Part shown: piece by piece, positions 54,797-63,248 of the stretch
Position numbering within the stretch: position 1 is the stretch's first letter
How the letters are laid out: every line of letters begins with the position of its first letter
DNA from: Pseudomonas sp. GM18
GTDB lineage: Bacteria; Pseudomonadota; Gammaproteobacteria; Pseudomonadales; Pseudomonadaceae
Reading direction: 5' to 3'
Assembly: GCF_000282195.1 (NCBI RefSeq)
Contig: NZ_AKJT01000040.1
Location: 1-64,000 of the forward strand
DNA length: 64,000 bases
Position numbers and translations under genes: made by a program
Notes under the pieces: generated by a model
The model's database searches: none
Seen by the model: the letters and a program-made list of their open reading frames with translations, nothing else
Told to the model about the DNA's origin: nothing

Positions 54797-56806
54797 TCAG
54801 TTGACCTGCACCAGACCACCCTTGATGGTCAGCATGCCGCCACCATCCACAGTCTGCGAAGCGGCGCCCTTGTTGGTCAGGCTGATCCCGGCGTCGTTGG
54901 TCATGGTCGTGCCGGCCTTGTTTTCCAATGAGGTGCCAGCCTGATTGCTCAGGGACGTACCGGCCTTCTGGCTGATCGACGTACTGGCCTCGGCTGCCAG
55001 ATCGGCGCCGCTCTTGATCGCGAAACTGCCGCCGCTTTGCAGGGTCAGGCTGCCGGTCACTTTGATGGTCAGGTTACCGTCCACCGTCAGGCTGTAATCG
55101 CCGGTGACCTTGTGCGTGTAATTGCCACCGGTGCTGTGAGTCTGGTCAGCGCCCACGGTCACCGTGCGACTGTCCTTCACATCGAGCGTGTCGCTGCCGG
55201 TCTGGATGGTTACGCTGCGTTTGCCTTTCTCCAGCGTCACGGTCTCGTCGCCTTCTTTCACCGTGCGCGTGCGAGCGTTTTGCACAGTCAGGGTTTCATC
55301 GTGGCCGACCGTGGCGGTGGTGTCGTTGAGCACGTTGATCTTCAGATCTTTCTGCGCCTGCAAAAACACCTCTTCGGCGTCTTTTTTGTCCTCGAAGCGC
55401 AACTCGTTGAAACCACCGCCGCCCTTGGACGATTGGGTCTTGATCCCGGACTGGGTCTGATTCGCCGGCAGCGCATAGGGCACGGCGTTGTCACCGTTGT
55501 AGACGCAACCGGTCACCAGCGGCCGATCCGGGTCGCCGTCGATAAAGGTCACGATCACTTCCTGGCCGATGCGCGGCACGAATTGCATGCCGAAACCCTT
55601 GCCGCTCCAGGGCAGCACCACCCGCACCCAACAGGAGCTGGTTTCGTCATTCTTGCCGTCGCGGTCCCAGGGGAACTGCAGCTTGATCCGGCCGTATTCG
55701 TCGGTCCAGATTTCTTCGCCCGATTTGCCGACCACAATTGCCGTTTGCGGGTGCATGCGCGGCTTCAGCGTGGTTCGTTGCGGACGAAATGGCGTGGCCT
55801 TGGGGATGGCTTCGAAGCGATTGCGATAACTGTCATGGCTGGCTTCGTGAGTCACCGCGGTCACCACCCAATCGATGTTTAACGTCGCGTCGTCATGCCC
55901 AGCCAAGGTGAACCAATGCCCCGGCACCAGCCAGCGGCAGTCGCTTTCACCGACGAAGCGTTTTTCCTGACTGCGCAAGCCGTCGACCCTTTGCTTGGTC
56001 AACTCATCACCCCGAGCCTTGGCGTTGTAGCCGCCCGGATGTTCGTACATCGACCGCGGCCCAGCCACCGCTTCGGCCTGGCCGTAAAGCGAAGTGGTCG
56101 GGGTGGTGAACTCATAATCCGTCGCCCGATACACTCCGGCCACTGCCTGCACGCAGACCTGCCCGGAGCGAATACCGTGTAGTTCACGTTCGCCCAACTG
56201 CTGGCCGAGATAGCTCACCTTGGGTCCATTGGGGATCTGCACAAACGCATCGTTACTGTCCCCCAGCACCAGCGTGTGCTTGCCGTCCTCGTGGGTGAAG
56301 AACCAGAAAATTCCGTCTTCCTCCAGCAACCGCGAAACGAAGGCGAAATCGGTTTCGCCGTACTGCACGCAGTATTCGCGCGGGGTGTAAGTGCCTGTGA
56401 GTGAGAGCTTGAAGTCGGTGAAGGCGTGGGCCTTGAAAATCGTGGTGACGATGTCCGAGGTACTGAGGTTCTGGAACACCCGGTTGTTGCTGGCCAGGGT
56501 CAGCCACCAGAGCCATGGCCTTAAAACAAGCTGATAGCGCTCGGCGGTGGCATCGGCGGGCAGTTGGCGGATCTCGGCGACCAGCGCGTCCATCGGACGG
56601 GTCAGGGCGTCGTTGTGCAGGGTGGCGGTGACGTGGGTAGCGACGGCGGTGGTCAGGGTGAGGGAGGTGCCGTCGTTGAGGCCGTTGAGGGTTTGCGAGC
56701 CAAGAATGTTCAGGGCTTCTTTGCCAGATAGTGACTCAGGATAAAGCGCCGACAGCGAGGTGGCGGTGAGGGAGAGGCTGGTGTTGCTGTCGGTGGAGCG
56801 GGGCAT
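54797..56806 (-). CDS. vgrG: Type VI secretion tip protein VgrG (TssI)
   Basis: The 669-residue spike protein has the gp27-like N-terminal part (about residues 1-370), the gp5-like OB-fold region (about 375-480; WVRVVLPWSGKGFGMQFVPRIGQEVIVTFIDGD) and a long C-terminal beta-helix built from short repeats (SISQKAGTSLSNQAGTSLENKAGTTMTNDAGISLTNKG). It forms the puncturing tip of the T6SS. No effector domain follows the beta-helix. It lies after the AT-rich cargo genes and before the MORN gene, so those neighbours are candidate effector, chaperone and immunity proteins. A divergent PAAR-like gene completes the tip set. Confidence 0.95.
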   Translation of the reverse strand: MPRSTDSNTSLSLTATSLSALYPESLSGKEALNILGSQTLNGLNDGTSLTLTTAVATHVTATLHNDALTRPMDALVAEIRQLPADATAERYQLVLRPWLWWLTLASNNRVFQNLSTSDIVTTIFKAHAFTDFKLSLTGTYTPREYCVQYGETDFAFVSRLLEEDGIFWFFTHEDGKHTLVLGDSNDAFVQIPNGPKVSYLGQQLGERELHGIRSGQVCVQAVAGVYRATDYEFTTPTTSLYGQAEAVAGPRSMYEHPGGYNAKARGDELTKQRVDGLRSQEKRFVGESDCRWLVPGHWFTLAGHDDATLNIDWVVTAVTHEASHDSYRNRFEAIPKATPFRPQRTTLKPRMHPQTAIVVGKSGEEIWTDEYGRIKLQFPWDRDGKNDETSSCWVRVVLPWSGKGFGMQFVPRIGQEVIVTFIDGDPDRPLVTGCVYNGDNAVPYALPANQTQSGIKTQSSKGGGGFNELRFEDKKDAEEVFLQAQKDLKINVLNDTTATVGHDETLTVQNARTRTVKEGDETVTLEKGKRSVTIQTGSDTLDVKDSRTVTVGADQTHSTGGNYTHKVTGDYSLTVDGNLTIKVTGSLTLQSGGSFAIKSGADLAAEASTSISQKAGTSLSNQAGTSLENKAGTTMTNDAGISLTNKGAASQTVDGGGMLTIKGGLVQVN

Positions 56807-56848
56807 TGAGTGGCCTCAAATAGCGGTCAGTGATTCGATTTGGCCGTA

Positions 56849-56870
56849 GAAAATAAATCTGTCCCCTTTC
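56849..56870. repeat. Single arm of the T6SS-island hairpin repeat
   Basis: GAAAATAAATCTGTCCCC followed by TTTC is identical to the right arm of the hairpins at 57782-57834 and 58790-58841. It lies between the vgrG start and the preceding cargo gene. The sequence downstream is a pyrimidine-rich stretch (TCTC and CTTT runs) to 56915. Confidence 0.75.
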
Positions 56871-56898
56871 TCTCGGTCCCCTTTCTCTCGCTTTCTCT

Positions 56899-57756
56899 TC
56901 ACTTTCTCTTCTTTCCGGTCAGTGGGCCCAGTCCTCTCAGTCCTGGCGGAATTTCCAACGTACTTGCATCGATGGTCTCGGTTTCAAGGTCGCTTAGGGA
57001 GTCGTCATCACTGCTTCCATCTTCACTCTCTTCTTCACTTTCGCTGGAGCTGCTATCGCTTCGCAGATCCTTCTGCCAACTGTTGTGTTCCCAAACGAAG
57101 TTGTCTATTTGCTGAGCACTACCAGAATTGGCCAATGGACCGTCCAGTCTTATGCTAGGGGACGGAATGATTGCGTCACGGTGTAGTAAAGTGACGCCGG
57201 TGTCAGGGCTCGTTATCACGGCATCTTCTGAATCGGGATTAGGCTTTATGCGATAGACAATAGTCCAGTATTGATGGCCAAGCACTATATTCTTCTTGGT
57301 GGCAGTGTTGTAGGCCATGACCCACAATGCGAAACGCGAGGCACCGGATACTTGGCTGAAATTTGCTTTTCCAAAAAGACGTGGATAATCCTTAAACTGG
57401 GGAAGATATACTTGAAGGTTGTTGGTCGATAACGCTTTCGCAGGGGCGTTGAAGAAGAAGTCCGCGCGCCCTTTCTCTTGATCAAGGCACTGGAATCTCA
57501 TGTTTTTTTCGGTTTTTGTTGCTGGTCTTTCGGTTCCATATATCCAGGTACTCTTTCCGGTCAGAACATTCTGTACGTAACCGAATTGCCAATTGTGCAG
57601 GGTGGAATCCGGGCTGCTTATGGTCACGTAGGCGCCGACCACACTTAGTCCACCGAGTCCGATACCGACACCTTCACCACCACTGTCGAACCCCAAAGAT
57701 ACGCTGTTGGAAGTTGTTGGGGTCCATGTCAATTTGAATTTCACGTCAACCTCCAT
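56899..57756 (-). CDS. T6SS-linked protein of unknown family with acidic Ser-rich tail
   Basis: I do not recognise this 285-residue protein. The first ~230 residues look like a beta-rich globular domain (VDVKFKLTWTPTTSNSVSLGF, STWIYGTERPATKTEKNMRFQC, HQYWTIVYRIKPNPDSED). The end is strongly acidic and Ser-rich (about residues 240-265, SDSSSSESEEESEDGSSDDD), then IPPGLRGLGPLTGKKRK. I chose the ATG at 57754-57756 with AGGAG upstream. It lies between the deaminase-like gene and vgrG, hairpin repeats on both sides, base composition AT-richer than the neighbours. An immunity, effector or adaptor role is equally possible. Acquisition with the island is likely. Confidence 0.65.
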   Translation of the reverse strand: MEVDVKFKLTWTPTTSNSVSLGFDSGGEGVGIGLGGLSVVGAYVTISSPDSTLHNWQFGYVQNVLTGKSTWIYGTERPATKTEKNMRFQCLDQEKGRADFFFNAPAKALSTNNLQVYLPQFKDYPRLFGKANFSQVSGASRFALWVMAYNTATKKNIVLGHQYWTIVYRIKPNPDSEDAVITSPDTGVTLLHRDAIIPSPSIRLDGPLANSGSAQQIDNFVWEHNSWQKDLRSDSSSSESEEESEDGSSDDDSLSDLETETIDASTLEIPPGLRGLGPLTGKKRK

Positions 57757-57781
57757 TGATGCTCCTGTCAATAAAAAAGAC

Positions 57782-57834
57782 AAAAGGGATAGATTGGTTT
57801 TTGGGATGCGGTGAAAATAAATCTGTCCCCTTTC
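57782..57834. repeat. Hairpin repeat of the T6SS island
   Basis: AAAAGGGATAGATTGG on the left and AAAATAAATCTGTCCCCTTT on the right form an imperfect stem around TTTTGGGATGCGGTG. A near-identical copy lies at 58790-58841. Confidence 0.8.
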
Positions 57835-57854
57835 TTCCTTCTTTCTTCCTTTTC

Positions 57855-58748
57855 CTATGTGCCTCTGGCGGAAAAATTGACACGACCCGTTGGAAAAAAT
57901 CGGGTCAATGATTGCGAAAAAGCTTGATCCGCTCCATTCAACGTCTGCGAGTAGGTTATTTCCCAGTTGATTGACTCATCTGTGGTCGTTATGAGTTTCG
58001 CAAATTTGCTCATGCAACCCTCCTTGTAGAGGTTTGCTCCAAGCCAGAATCCTGCAGAAGCGTCTGGACACGGCATACGAGTAATGAATAACTCGACAGA
58101 CGTTATCTTTTCGGGAATGTGTGCGTAGAGTGCGCTCCAGGCACGGATGAAATTTTCTTCCGCATGTCCGCCCAAGGTATTGGGTATTTGAGGGGTCGTA
58201 TATTCTGCCGGATAACTCAGTGATCGTGTTTGCAGCGCAACATACTCTTCCTGAGTTTTAGCGGAAATAAAGCTGGCATGAATCTCCCCGTTATATTTTC
58301 TGCCCATCTCGATTGCAGCGTTCGCTCTCTTCTTTTCTATAGTGGCGAGTTGTTCTGCTTTTACTATTCTCAAGCAGCTTTCGTAGTCTTTTGTCCCGCC
58401 TTGGCGTTTTTGGAATGCAAGAGCGTCACTCTCGCAGGTCATTTGATCCCTACTAGCTGCCAGGTATAGGTTGTTCCAATAGCTGTACTCTCTTTCCGCT
58501 GGGTGTTGATGGATCATTTCCATCTCTCGTTTTACAGAAGATCGTACTGGTGGAATTCTGGGAGCTGGATCGAGTTGAAGGGGCGTTGCACCCATCATTG
58601 GAGTGGAGGCCGGAGTGTCATAGCCATTGTTGCGGAATGTGATAAGAAAGGTGTCATTCTTATTGATCCTGCATACACCTCCTACATAGTTTGGGTCATG
58701 TTCTGCTTTCGACATCTCTGCGGTACACAGCGTTGAGAAAGTTGTCAT
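57855..58748 (-). CDS. T6SS-linked putative nucleic-acid deaminase-like protein
   Basis: This 297-residue protein lacks a named family match that I know. In its last third lie His195-Ala-Glu197 (GGHAEENFIRAW), Pro226-Cys227 (ITRMPCPDAS) and Cys245 (KEGCMSKFAKLI), in the order HAE / PC..C that marks zinc-dependent cytidine-deaminase-like folds, including bacterial toxins. The two Cys are 18 residues apart, wider than the classical PCxxC but known in toxin-type branches. The first ~130 residues look like a linker/helical region. I chose the ATG at 58746-58748. It sits between T6SS structural genes and vgrG, so it may be a secreted effector; no obvious immunity gene was identified. Confidence 0.62.
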   Translation of the reverse strand: MTTFSTLCTAEMSKAEHDPNYVGGVCRINKNDTFLITFRNNGYDTPASTPMMGATPLQLDPAPRIPPVRSSVKREMEMIHQHPAEREYSYWNNLYLAASRDQMTCESDALAFQKRQGGTKDYESCLRIVKAEQLATIEKKRANAAIEMGRKYNGEIHASFISAKTQEEYVALQTRSLSYPAEYTTPQIPNTLGGHAEENFIRAWSALYAHIPEKITSVELFITRMPCPDASAGFWLGANLYKEGCMSKFAKLITTTDESINWEITYSQTLNGADQAFSQSLTRFFPTGRVNFSARGT

Positions 58749-58789
58749 ATAAGTACCTGTCCATACTGGGTTTAAGTAGAAGAAAGACA

Positions 58790-58841
58790 AAAAGGGACAG
58801 ATTTGTTTTTGGGGGGCGGTGAAAATAAATCTGTCCCCTTT
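58790..58841. repeat. Hairpin repeat of the T6SS island
   Basis: AAAAGGGACAGATTTG and AAAATAAATCTGTCCCC face each other around TTTTTGGGGGGCGGTG. It is nearly identical to the copy at 57782-57834, and both lie directly upstream of a cargo gene on the minus strand. Confidence 0.82.
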
Positions 58842-58849
58842 CTTTCTTT

Positions 58850-58930
58850 TCAGGCTCTGACATCAAAAAGAATGGGGCGATGGTCGGGACCGCTCATATC
58901 AAACACATCAGCCGGTTGCAAAAGTGGCAT
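58850..58930 (-). CDS. Possible 26-residue ORF upstream of the deaminase-like gene
   Basis: An ATG at 58928-58930 with GGAG seven bases upstream opens a 26-residue frame (MPLLQPADVFDMSGPDHRPI and six more) that ends at 58850. The good ribosome site and normal codon use argue that it is or was translated. It may be the truncated start of a larger gene that was lost when the hairpin repeat was inserted. Confidence 0.35.
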   Translation of the reverse strand: MPLLQPADVFDMSGPDHRPILFDVRA

Positions 58931-59002
58931 TTTGAACTCCGTTTCAATAAGTGCAGAAGTGTTCTGTTGTCCAGTTGCCGTCCTGAGCAAAGCGCTCAAT
59001 GG

Positions 59003-59653
59003 TTAAAGCTGGTCATTCCCGATGACTTTGAACGGTGAGGGGACGTTGATCCAGTAGCAGCGGTTCATCCCCAAGCAGCTTGAGTTCTTATGTTCTTCGC
59101 GAAAGTCGTCGATATCGCTGCGCAGGGTATTTTCCCTTCGCTGTGCGAGTGCGCGGAGTCTCGAACGTTCGTTGGTCAGCGCGTCCGCCAGCATGGTGAG
59201 AATGTTCTGTGCAGCATCCAGCTCGTTGATGGATTCGTTCAGAAGGGCGACTGAGTAGGCTTCGCGATAGGCATCCTGGCAGTCTTTGCACTCGCGGGTC
59301 GCCTTGCCTGCGCAGACGTCTGCCGTGTTGTAGGCCTGGCGTGTCGAGGCCGCCAACGAGCGTTCCAGCAGATGCAACGTATTGGTGATGCGATCCTTGT
59401 TGGAAGTGGATTCGTCTGTCAGTTTTTTATAGAGCTCACTGATGCCGTAGGACGCGGCGAGATCAAAGGCTTTTGCCAAAACGGGGCCAACAAAGGGGAC
59501 ATGGGACAGTGCGAACGACGCGGCACTGGTGCCTGCCGTTTGGCCATAGCTCGTCATGTCATTGAGTTTTTTTTCCAGTCCGCCGGCTTCCGTTGCGGCG
59601 GCACGTTCTTTCGCCAGTGCCATTATTTTGAAGGTTGCATCTGAAGGGATCAT
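59003..59653 (-). CDS. Helical protein of unknown function encoded after tssH
   Basis: A 216-residue protein I cannot assign. It starts MIPSDATFKIMALAKERAAATE, has a hydrophobic stretch (about residues 40-70, ASFALSHVPFVGPVLAKAFDLAA), a paired-cysteine region (CAGKATRECKDC, about 118-130) and a long helical part rich in Leu/Asn/Arg (about 133-200). The ATG at 59651-59653 has AAGGAG and is only 23 bases behind the tssH stop, so it belongs to the T6SS operon. After its stop a second frame ends in TIERFAQDGNWTTEHFCTY (58944-59000), which could be its original C-terminus after a one-base deletion. It may be an effector or adaptor. Confidence 0.68.
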   Translation of the reverse strand: MIPSDATFKIMALAKERAAATEAGGLEKKLNDMTSYGQTAGTSAASFALSHVPFVGPVLAKAFDLAASYGISELYKKLTDESTSNKDRITNTLHLLERSLAASTRQAYNTADVCAGKATRECKDCQDAYREAYSVALLNESINELDAAQNILTMLADALTNERSRLRALAQRRENTLRSDIDDFREEHKNSSCLGMNRCYWINVPSPFKVIGNDQL

Positions 59654-59676
59654 GCTGCACTCCTTAATCTTGGTAA

Positions 59677-62220
59677 TTACTCCAACACCCACTCCGCCAA
59701 CTTCCCCGTCACCTGCGTCATCAACACATTCTCGACATCCCTCGCACCCGCCGCACTGCACTTGGCCAACACCGCCTGCACAATCCCGGCATCAAACTCA
59801 AACTGTTTCCCGGTCGCCGCTTTATACCGGCCACGCAATTTCTCCAGCTTCGCCAGCACAATTGCTTCCAGCGTCGCTTCATCCAGCGGCCGATACGCCA
59901 CCACTGTCATGCGCGCCAGAAACGCTGGGCGAAACGCTTTCAGCAGCACGTTATGCAGCGCTTCGTTGAAGGCATCGGTGCCCAGTTGCGCGGTCGGTGT
60001 GTCGAGCAGCAGTTCTGCCCCGACGTTGCTGGTGGCGAGCATCACGGTGTTTTTGAAGTCCACCACCAGCCCGGTGCCGTCCTCCATCACGCCTTTGTCG
60101 AACACGTTGTAGAAAGCTTCGAGCACGTCCGGGTGGGCTTTTTCGATTTCGTCGAGCAGTACCACCGAATAGGGTTTGCGTCGTACTGCTTCGGTGAGTA
60201 CGCCGCCGCTGCCGTAGCCGACGTAACCGGGCGGGGCGCCTTTGAGTTGGCTGACGGTGTGGGCTTCCTGGTATTCGGAAAGGTTGATGCTGATCAGGTT
60301 GCGTTCGCCGCCATACAGTGCGTCGGCCAACGCGTAAGCGGTTTCGGTTTTGCCGACGCCGGTGGGGCCGACCAGCAGGAACACGCCGACCGGTTTCTGT
60401 GGGTCGGTGAGGCCGGCGCGGTAGGCTTGCAGGCGTTGGGCGATGGTGTTCAGCGCGGTGCTCTGGCCCATGACGCGCAGGCCCATGCGCTGGCCGAGGG
60501 TGCGCACGGCGTGGGCTTCGTCGGCGAGCATCTTGCCCACCGGGATGCCGGTCCAGCCGGCGATCACGGCGGCCACGGTTTTGCCGTCGACCTGTTCCGG
60601 CACCAGCGGATCGTCCTGGCGAATGGCGTCCAGACCGGCCTCGAGTCGCACCAGTTCGGCGGCCAGATGATCGATACGGCTATCGGTGGCTTCGTCGGGT
60701 TTGTCGTTGTCGGCGCGCTCGCTCAAGGTGAGTAATTCGCGACGGGTTTCCAGCAGTTCGCGCACGGCGATCCGTTCTTCGTTCCAGCGAATTTCCAGTT
60801 CGCGAATGGCCTGTACGTTACCCACGGATTCAGCTTCCAGCAGGGTGATGCGTTCACGGTGATCGAGCCCGGTGGCCTGTTCGCGACGCAGGCGTTCGAC
60901 TTCATCCTTGAGGCTCTGTTGGCGATGGCGCAGGCTTTCCAGCGGTGGCGGTACGTCGTGCTGGCCGAGGGCGACCCGGGCACAAGCGGTGTCGAGCACG
61001 CTGATGGCTTTGTCCGGTAACTGGCGCCCGGAGATGTAGCGGTGGGACAGTTTCACCGCTTCATGGATCGCCGCGTCGAGCACCTGCACACCGTGATGCT
61101 GTTCCAGTTTCGCGGCCACGCCCCGGAGCATTTCCACGGCGGTGATTTCGTCCGGTTCCTCGACTTGCACCAACTGAAAACGCCGGGCCAGGGCCGGGTC
61201 TTTCTCGAAGTATTTTTTGTACTCAAGCCAGGTGGTCGCGGCCAGGGTGCGCAACTCGCCACGGGCCAGCGCCGGTTTGAGCAGATTGGCCGCGTCGCTG
61301 CCGCCTTCCGCGCCGCCAGCGCCAATCAGGGTGTGGGCTTCGTCGATGAACAGAATGATCGGTTTGTCGGCACTGCGCACCGCGTCGATCACGCCTTTGA
61401 GGCGCTGCTCGAACTCGCCTTTGACTCCGGCCCCGGCCTGCAACAGACCGAGGTCGAGTACCCGCAGGCTTACTTCCTGCAACGACGGCGGTACATCGCC
61501 GGCGGCAATGCGCAAGGCCAGGCCTTCGACCACCGCGGTCTTGCCCACCCCCGGTGCGCCGACCAGGATCGGGTTGTTCTGCCGACGCCTGAGCAGGATG
61601 TCGATGCACTGACGAATCTCACTGTCACGGCCGACGATGGGGTCGATGCGCCCGGCGTGTGCGTCGGCGGTCAGGTCCTGGGTGAACTGGTCGAGCACTG
61701 AATCCTGTTTCGGTTGCGGATTGCCGGCACTGACCGGCCGTGTGCCGCCGACGTGTTCGCGCGAGCTTTCGGTCCACTCCAGTAAGTTACTGCGCAAGGC
61801 TTCCCGAGGAATTTTCAACAGCGACGAGGCGCTATTGAGCAGCAGGCTGCGGCGTTCGTCACGGTCGAGCAAGGCCAACAACAACAAGCCGGAGCGGATG
61901 CTTTCGAGGCCGAGCACGCTGGCCTGAACCACCGCGTCTTCGAGCAGGCCGATGGTTTGCGCCGAGAGCGCCGGGGTGCGGGTGCTACCGGATTTGAACA
62001 GTTCGAGGGCCTTGTTGATTTCCGCCGTCAGGGCATCGCGCTCCAGGCCGAAGCGCGGCAGCAGCCAGGCGAAGTCACCGCCCTCGATGTCCAGCAGTTC
62101 AAGCAGCAAGTGTTCGATTTCGACGTAATGGTGACCCCGTTGCAGGCAGCGCTGCGCGGCCCGTTCGAGGGCGCGGCGGTTGTCCGGGTTGAGGCGTCCG
62201 ATCAGGCTGGCCAGTTCCAT
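59677..62220 (-). CDS. tssH: Type VI secretion AAA+ ATPase ClpV (TssH)
   Basis: This 847-residue hexameric ATPase recycles the contracted T6SS sheath. It has an N-terminal Clp repeat domain (about residues 1-150), a first AAA domain with Walker A GAPGVGKTA and Walker B ILFIDEAHTLIG, a coiled-coil middle region (about 400-520, SLKDEVERLRREQATG), and a second AAA domain with GPTGVGKTE and VVLLDEIEKAHPDV. I chose the ATG at 62218-62220 (MELASLIGRL), two bases after the tssG stop codon; the longer reading is rejected. It is followed by the cargo genes of the island. Confidence 0.96.
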   Translation of the reverse strand: MELASLIGRLNPDNRRALERAAQRCLQRGHHYVEIEHLLLELLDIEGGDFAWLLPRFGLERDALTAEINKALELFKSGSTRTPALSAQTIGLLEDAVVQASVLGLESIRSGLLLLALLDRDERRSLLLNSASSLLKIPREALRSNLLEWTESSREHVGGTRPVSAGNPQPKQDSVLDQFTQDLTADAHAGRIDPIVGRDSEIRQCIDILLRRRQNNPILVGAPGVGKTAVVEGLALRIAAGDVPPSLQEVSLRVLDLGLLQAGAGVKGEFEQRLKGVIDAVRSADKPIILFIDEAHTLIGAGGAEGGSDAANLLKPALARGELRTLAATTWLEYKKYFEKDPALARRFQLVQVEEPDEITAVEMLRGVAAKLEQHHGVQVLDAAIHEAVKLSHRYISGRQLPDKAISVLDTACARVALGQHDVPPPLESLRHRQQSLKDEVERLRREQATGLDHRERITLLEAESVGNVQAIRELEIRWNEERIAVRELLETRRELLTLSERADNDKPDEATDSRIDHLAAELVRLEAGLDAIRQDDPLVPEQVDGKTVAAVIAGWTGIPVGKMLADEAHAVRTLGQRMGLRVMGQSTALNTIAQRLQAYRAGLTDPQKPVGVFLLVGPTGVGKTETAYALADALYGGERNLISINLSEYQEAHTVSQLKGAPPGYVGYGSGGVLTEAVRRKPYSVVLLDEIEKAHPDVLEAFYNVFDKGVMEDGTGLVVDFKNTVMLATSNVGAELLLDTPTAQLGTDAFNEALHNVLLKAFRPAFLARMTVVAYRPLDEATLEAIVLAKLEKLRGRYKAATGKQFEFDAGIVQAVLAKCSAAGARDVENVLMTQVTGKLAEWVLE

Positions 62221-62222
62221 GT

Positions 62223-63248
62223 TCAGGTGATCTCCAGCTGACGAAGGCGGGTTTCGATCCGTTGCACGGCGAGGCTGGTCTGGCGTTGCAGGCCGCCGTT
62301 CCAACTGAGCAAGGGCGGTGTCTGGCGAGCGAGTTTCATCGGGCTGGCACCGCGTACCAGCAGCACCAGCGTGCACTCCAGGTCGGGGCCGAAATACAAG
62401 GCGCTGAGGCTGGCCAGCGCCGGATGGGCTTCGCCGTCCGGCAGAAACCGCGCCGCCTGCGCCGAGGTCAGCGGGCCGAGGGTCAGGCGGATGCCGGCGT
62501 GTTCATCCCAGACCCGGGTGCCGGCCACGGCGCTGCGGCCCAGTTGCAGATTGCGCCCGCCCGGTTGCAGACGGCTGCGACTGGCCGGCGGGATCTCCCG
62601 CCAGGCGCCTTCATAGGCGCTGAGTTCTACTGGCAGTTCAAAGTGCTCGCGCACGATCGCGGCGAAACCGGCCAACGAACGACGGCCGTCGGCAAACAAC
62701 GCGCTGCACGCCAGTACCGCGGAATCGGGCACAGCCTGGCGTTCCTGCAAGGCTTTGGGCAACAACCCGGTCAGCGCCCGCAGTTGCGCCTGCACCGGCG
62801 ACGCGCCGGGGACGGTGAAGCCGACAGCAATCCGGTGTTTGCGCATCACCTTGTACAGCAGGCTGAGCAAGCGATGCTGGAACAGGTCGAGGAACTCGGC
62901 CGGTGCATGATCCTTGGCGCGGGCCCGTTGTTGCAGCCATTCCTGATAGGCGTAGGGCAGGGGGCCATCCGGTCCGCCTAGGCCGAACACGGGAGTCGTG
63001 AGCGTCGGTGGCTGGCCCGTGTCCTGGGTCAGGCTTTCGATTTCGCTGGCGGAAAAAAGCGGCGTCAATGGCCCGCGCAGGCGCAAGGCTTCGGCTTGAG
63101 GCGCGGTGCCGCTGCCCAGGGATTCAGCTTGCGGGTGTTCACGTTCCAGCAGCAGCAACGCCTGCAACAACTCGAACGCCTGCGGATCGCGCCGCAGCTT
63201 CTGGCTCAGGCTCAGAGGGACAGCGGCATGCCGGCTTGGGGTTGCCAT
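62223..63248 (-). CDS. tssG: Type VI secretion baseplate protein TssG
   Basis: A 341-residue baseplate subunit. The typical N-terminal FELLQALLLLER (about residue 25) and the AYQEWLQQRARAKDHAPAEFLDLFQHRLLSLLYKVMRK segment identify the TssG/VasB family. It forms the wedge of the T6SS baseplate with TssE, TssF and TssK. The ATG at 63246-63248 has AAGGAGG upstream and overlaps the tssF end by 37 bases, a common arrangement. The tssH start follows its stop codon by two bases, so the whole segment is one operon. Confidence 0.95.
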   Translation of the reverse strand: MATPSRHAAVPLSLSQKLRRDPQAFELLQALLLLEREHPQAESLGSGTAPQAEALRLRGPLTPLFSASEIESLTQDTGQPPTLTTPVFGLGGPDGPLPYAYQEWLQQRARAKDHAPAEFLDLFQHRLLSLLYKVMRKHRIAVGFTVPGASPVQAQLRALTGLLPKALQERQAVPDSAVLACSALFADGRRSLAGFAAIVREHFELPVELSAYEGAWREIPPASRSRLQPGGRNLQLGRSAVAGTRVWDEHAGIRLTLGPLTSAQAARFLPDGEAHPALASLSALYFGPDLECTLVLLVRGASPMKLARQTPPLLSWNGGLQRQTSLAVQRIETRLRQLEIT

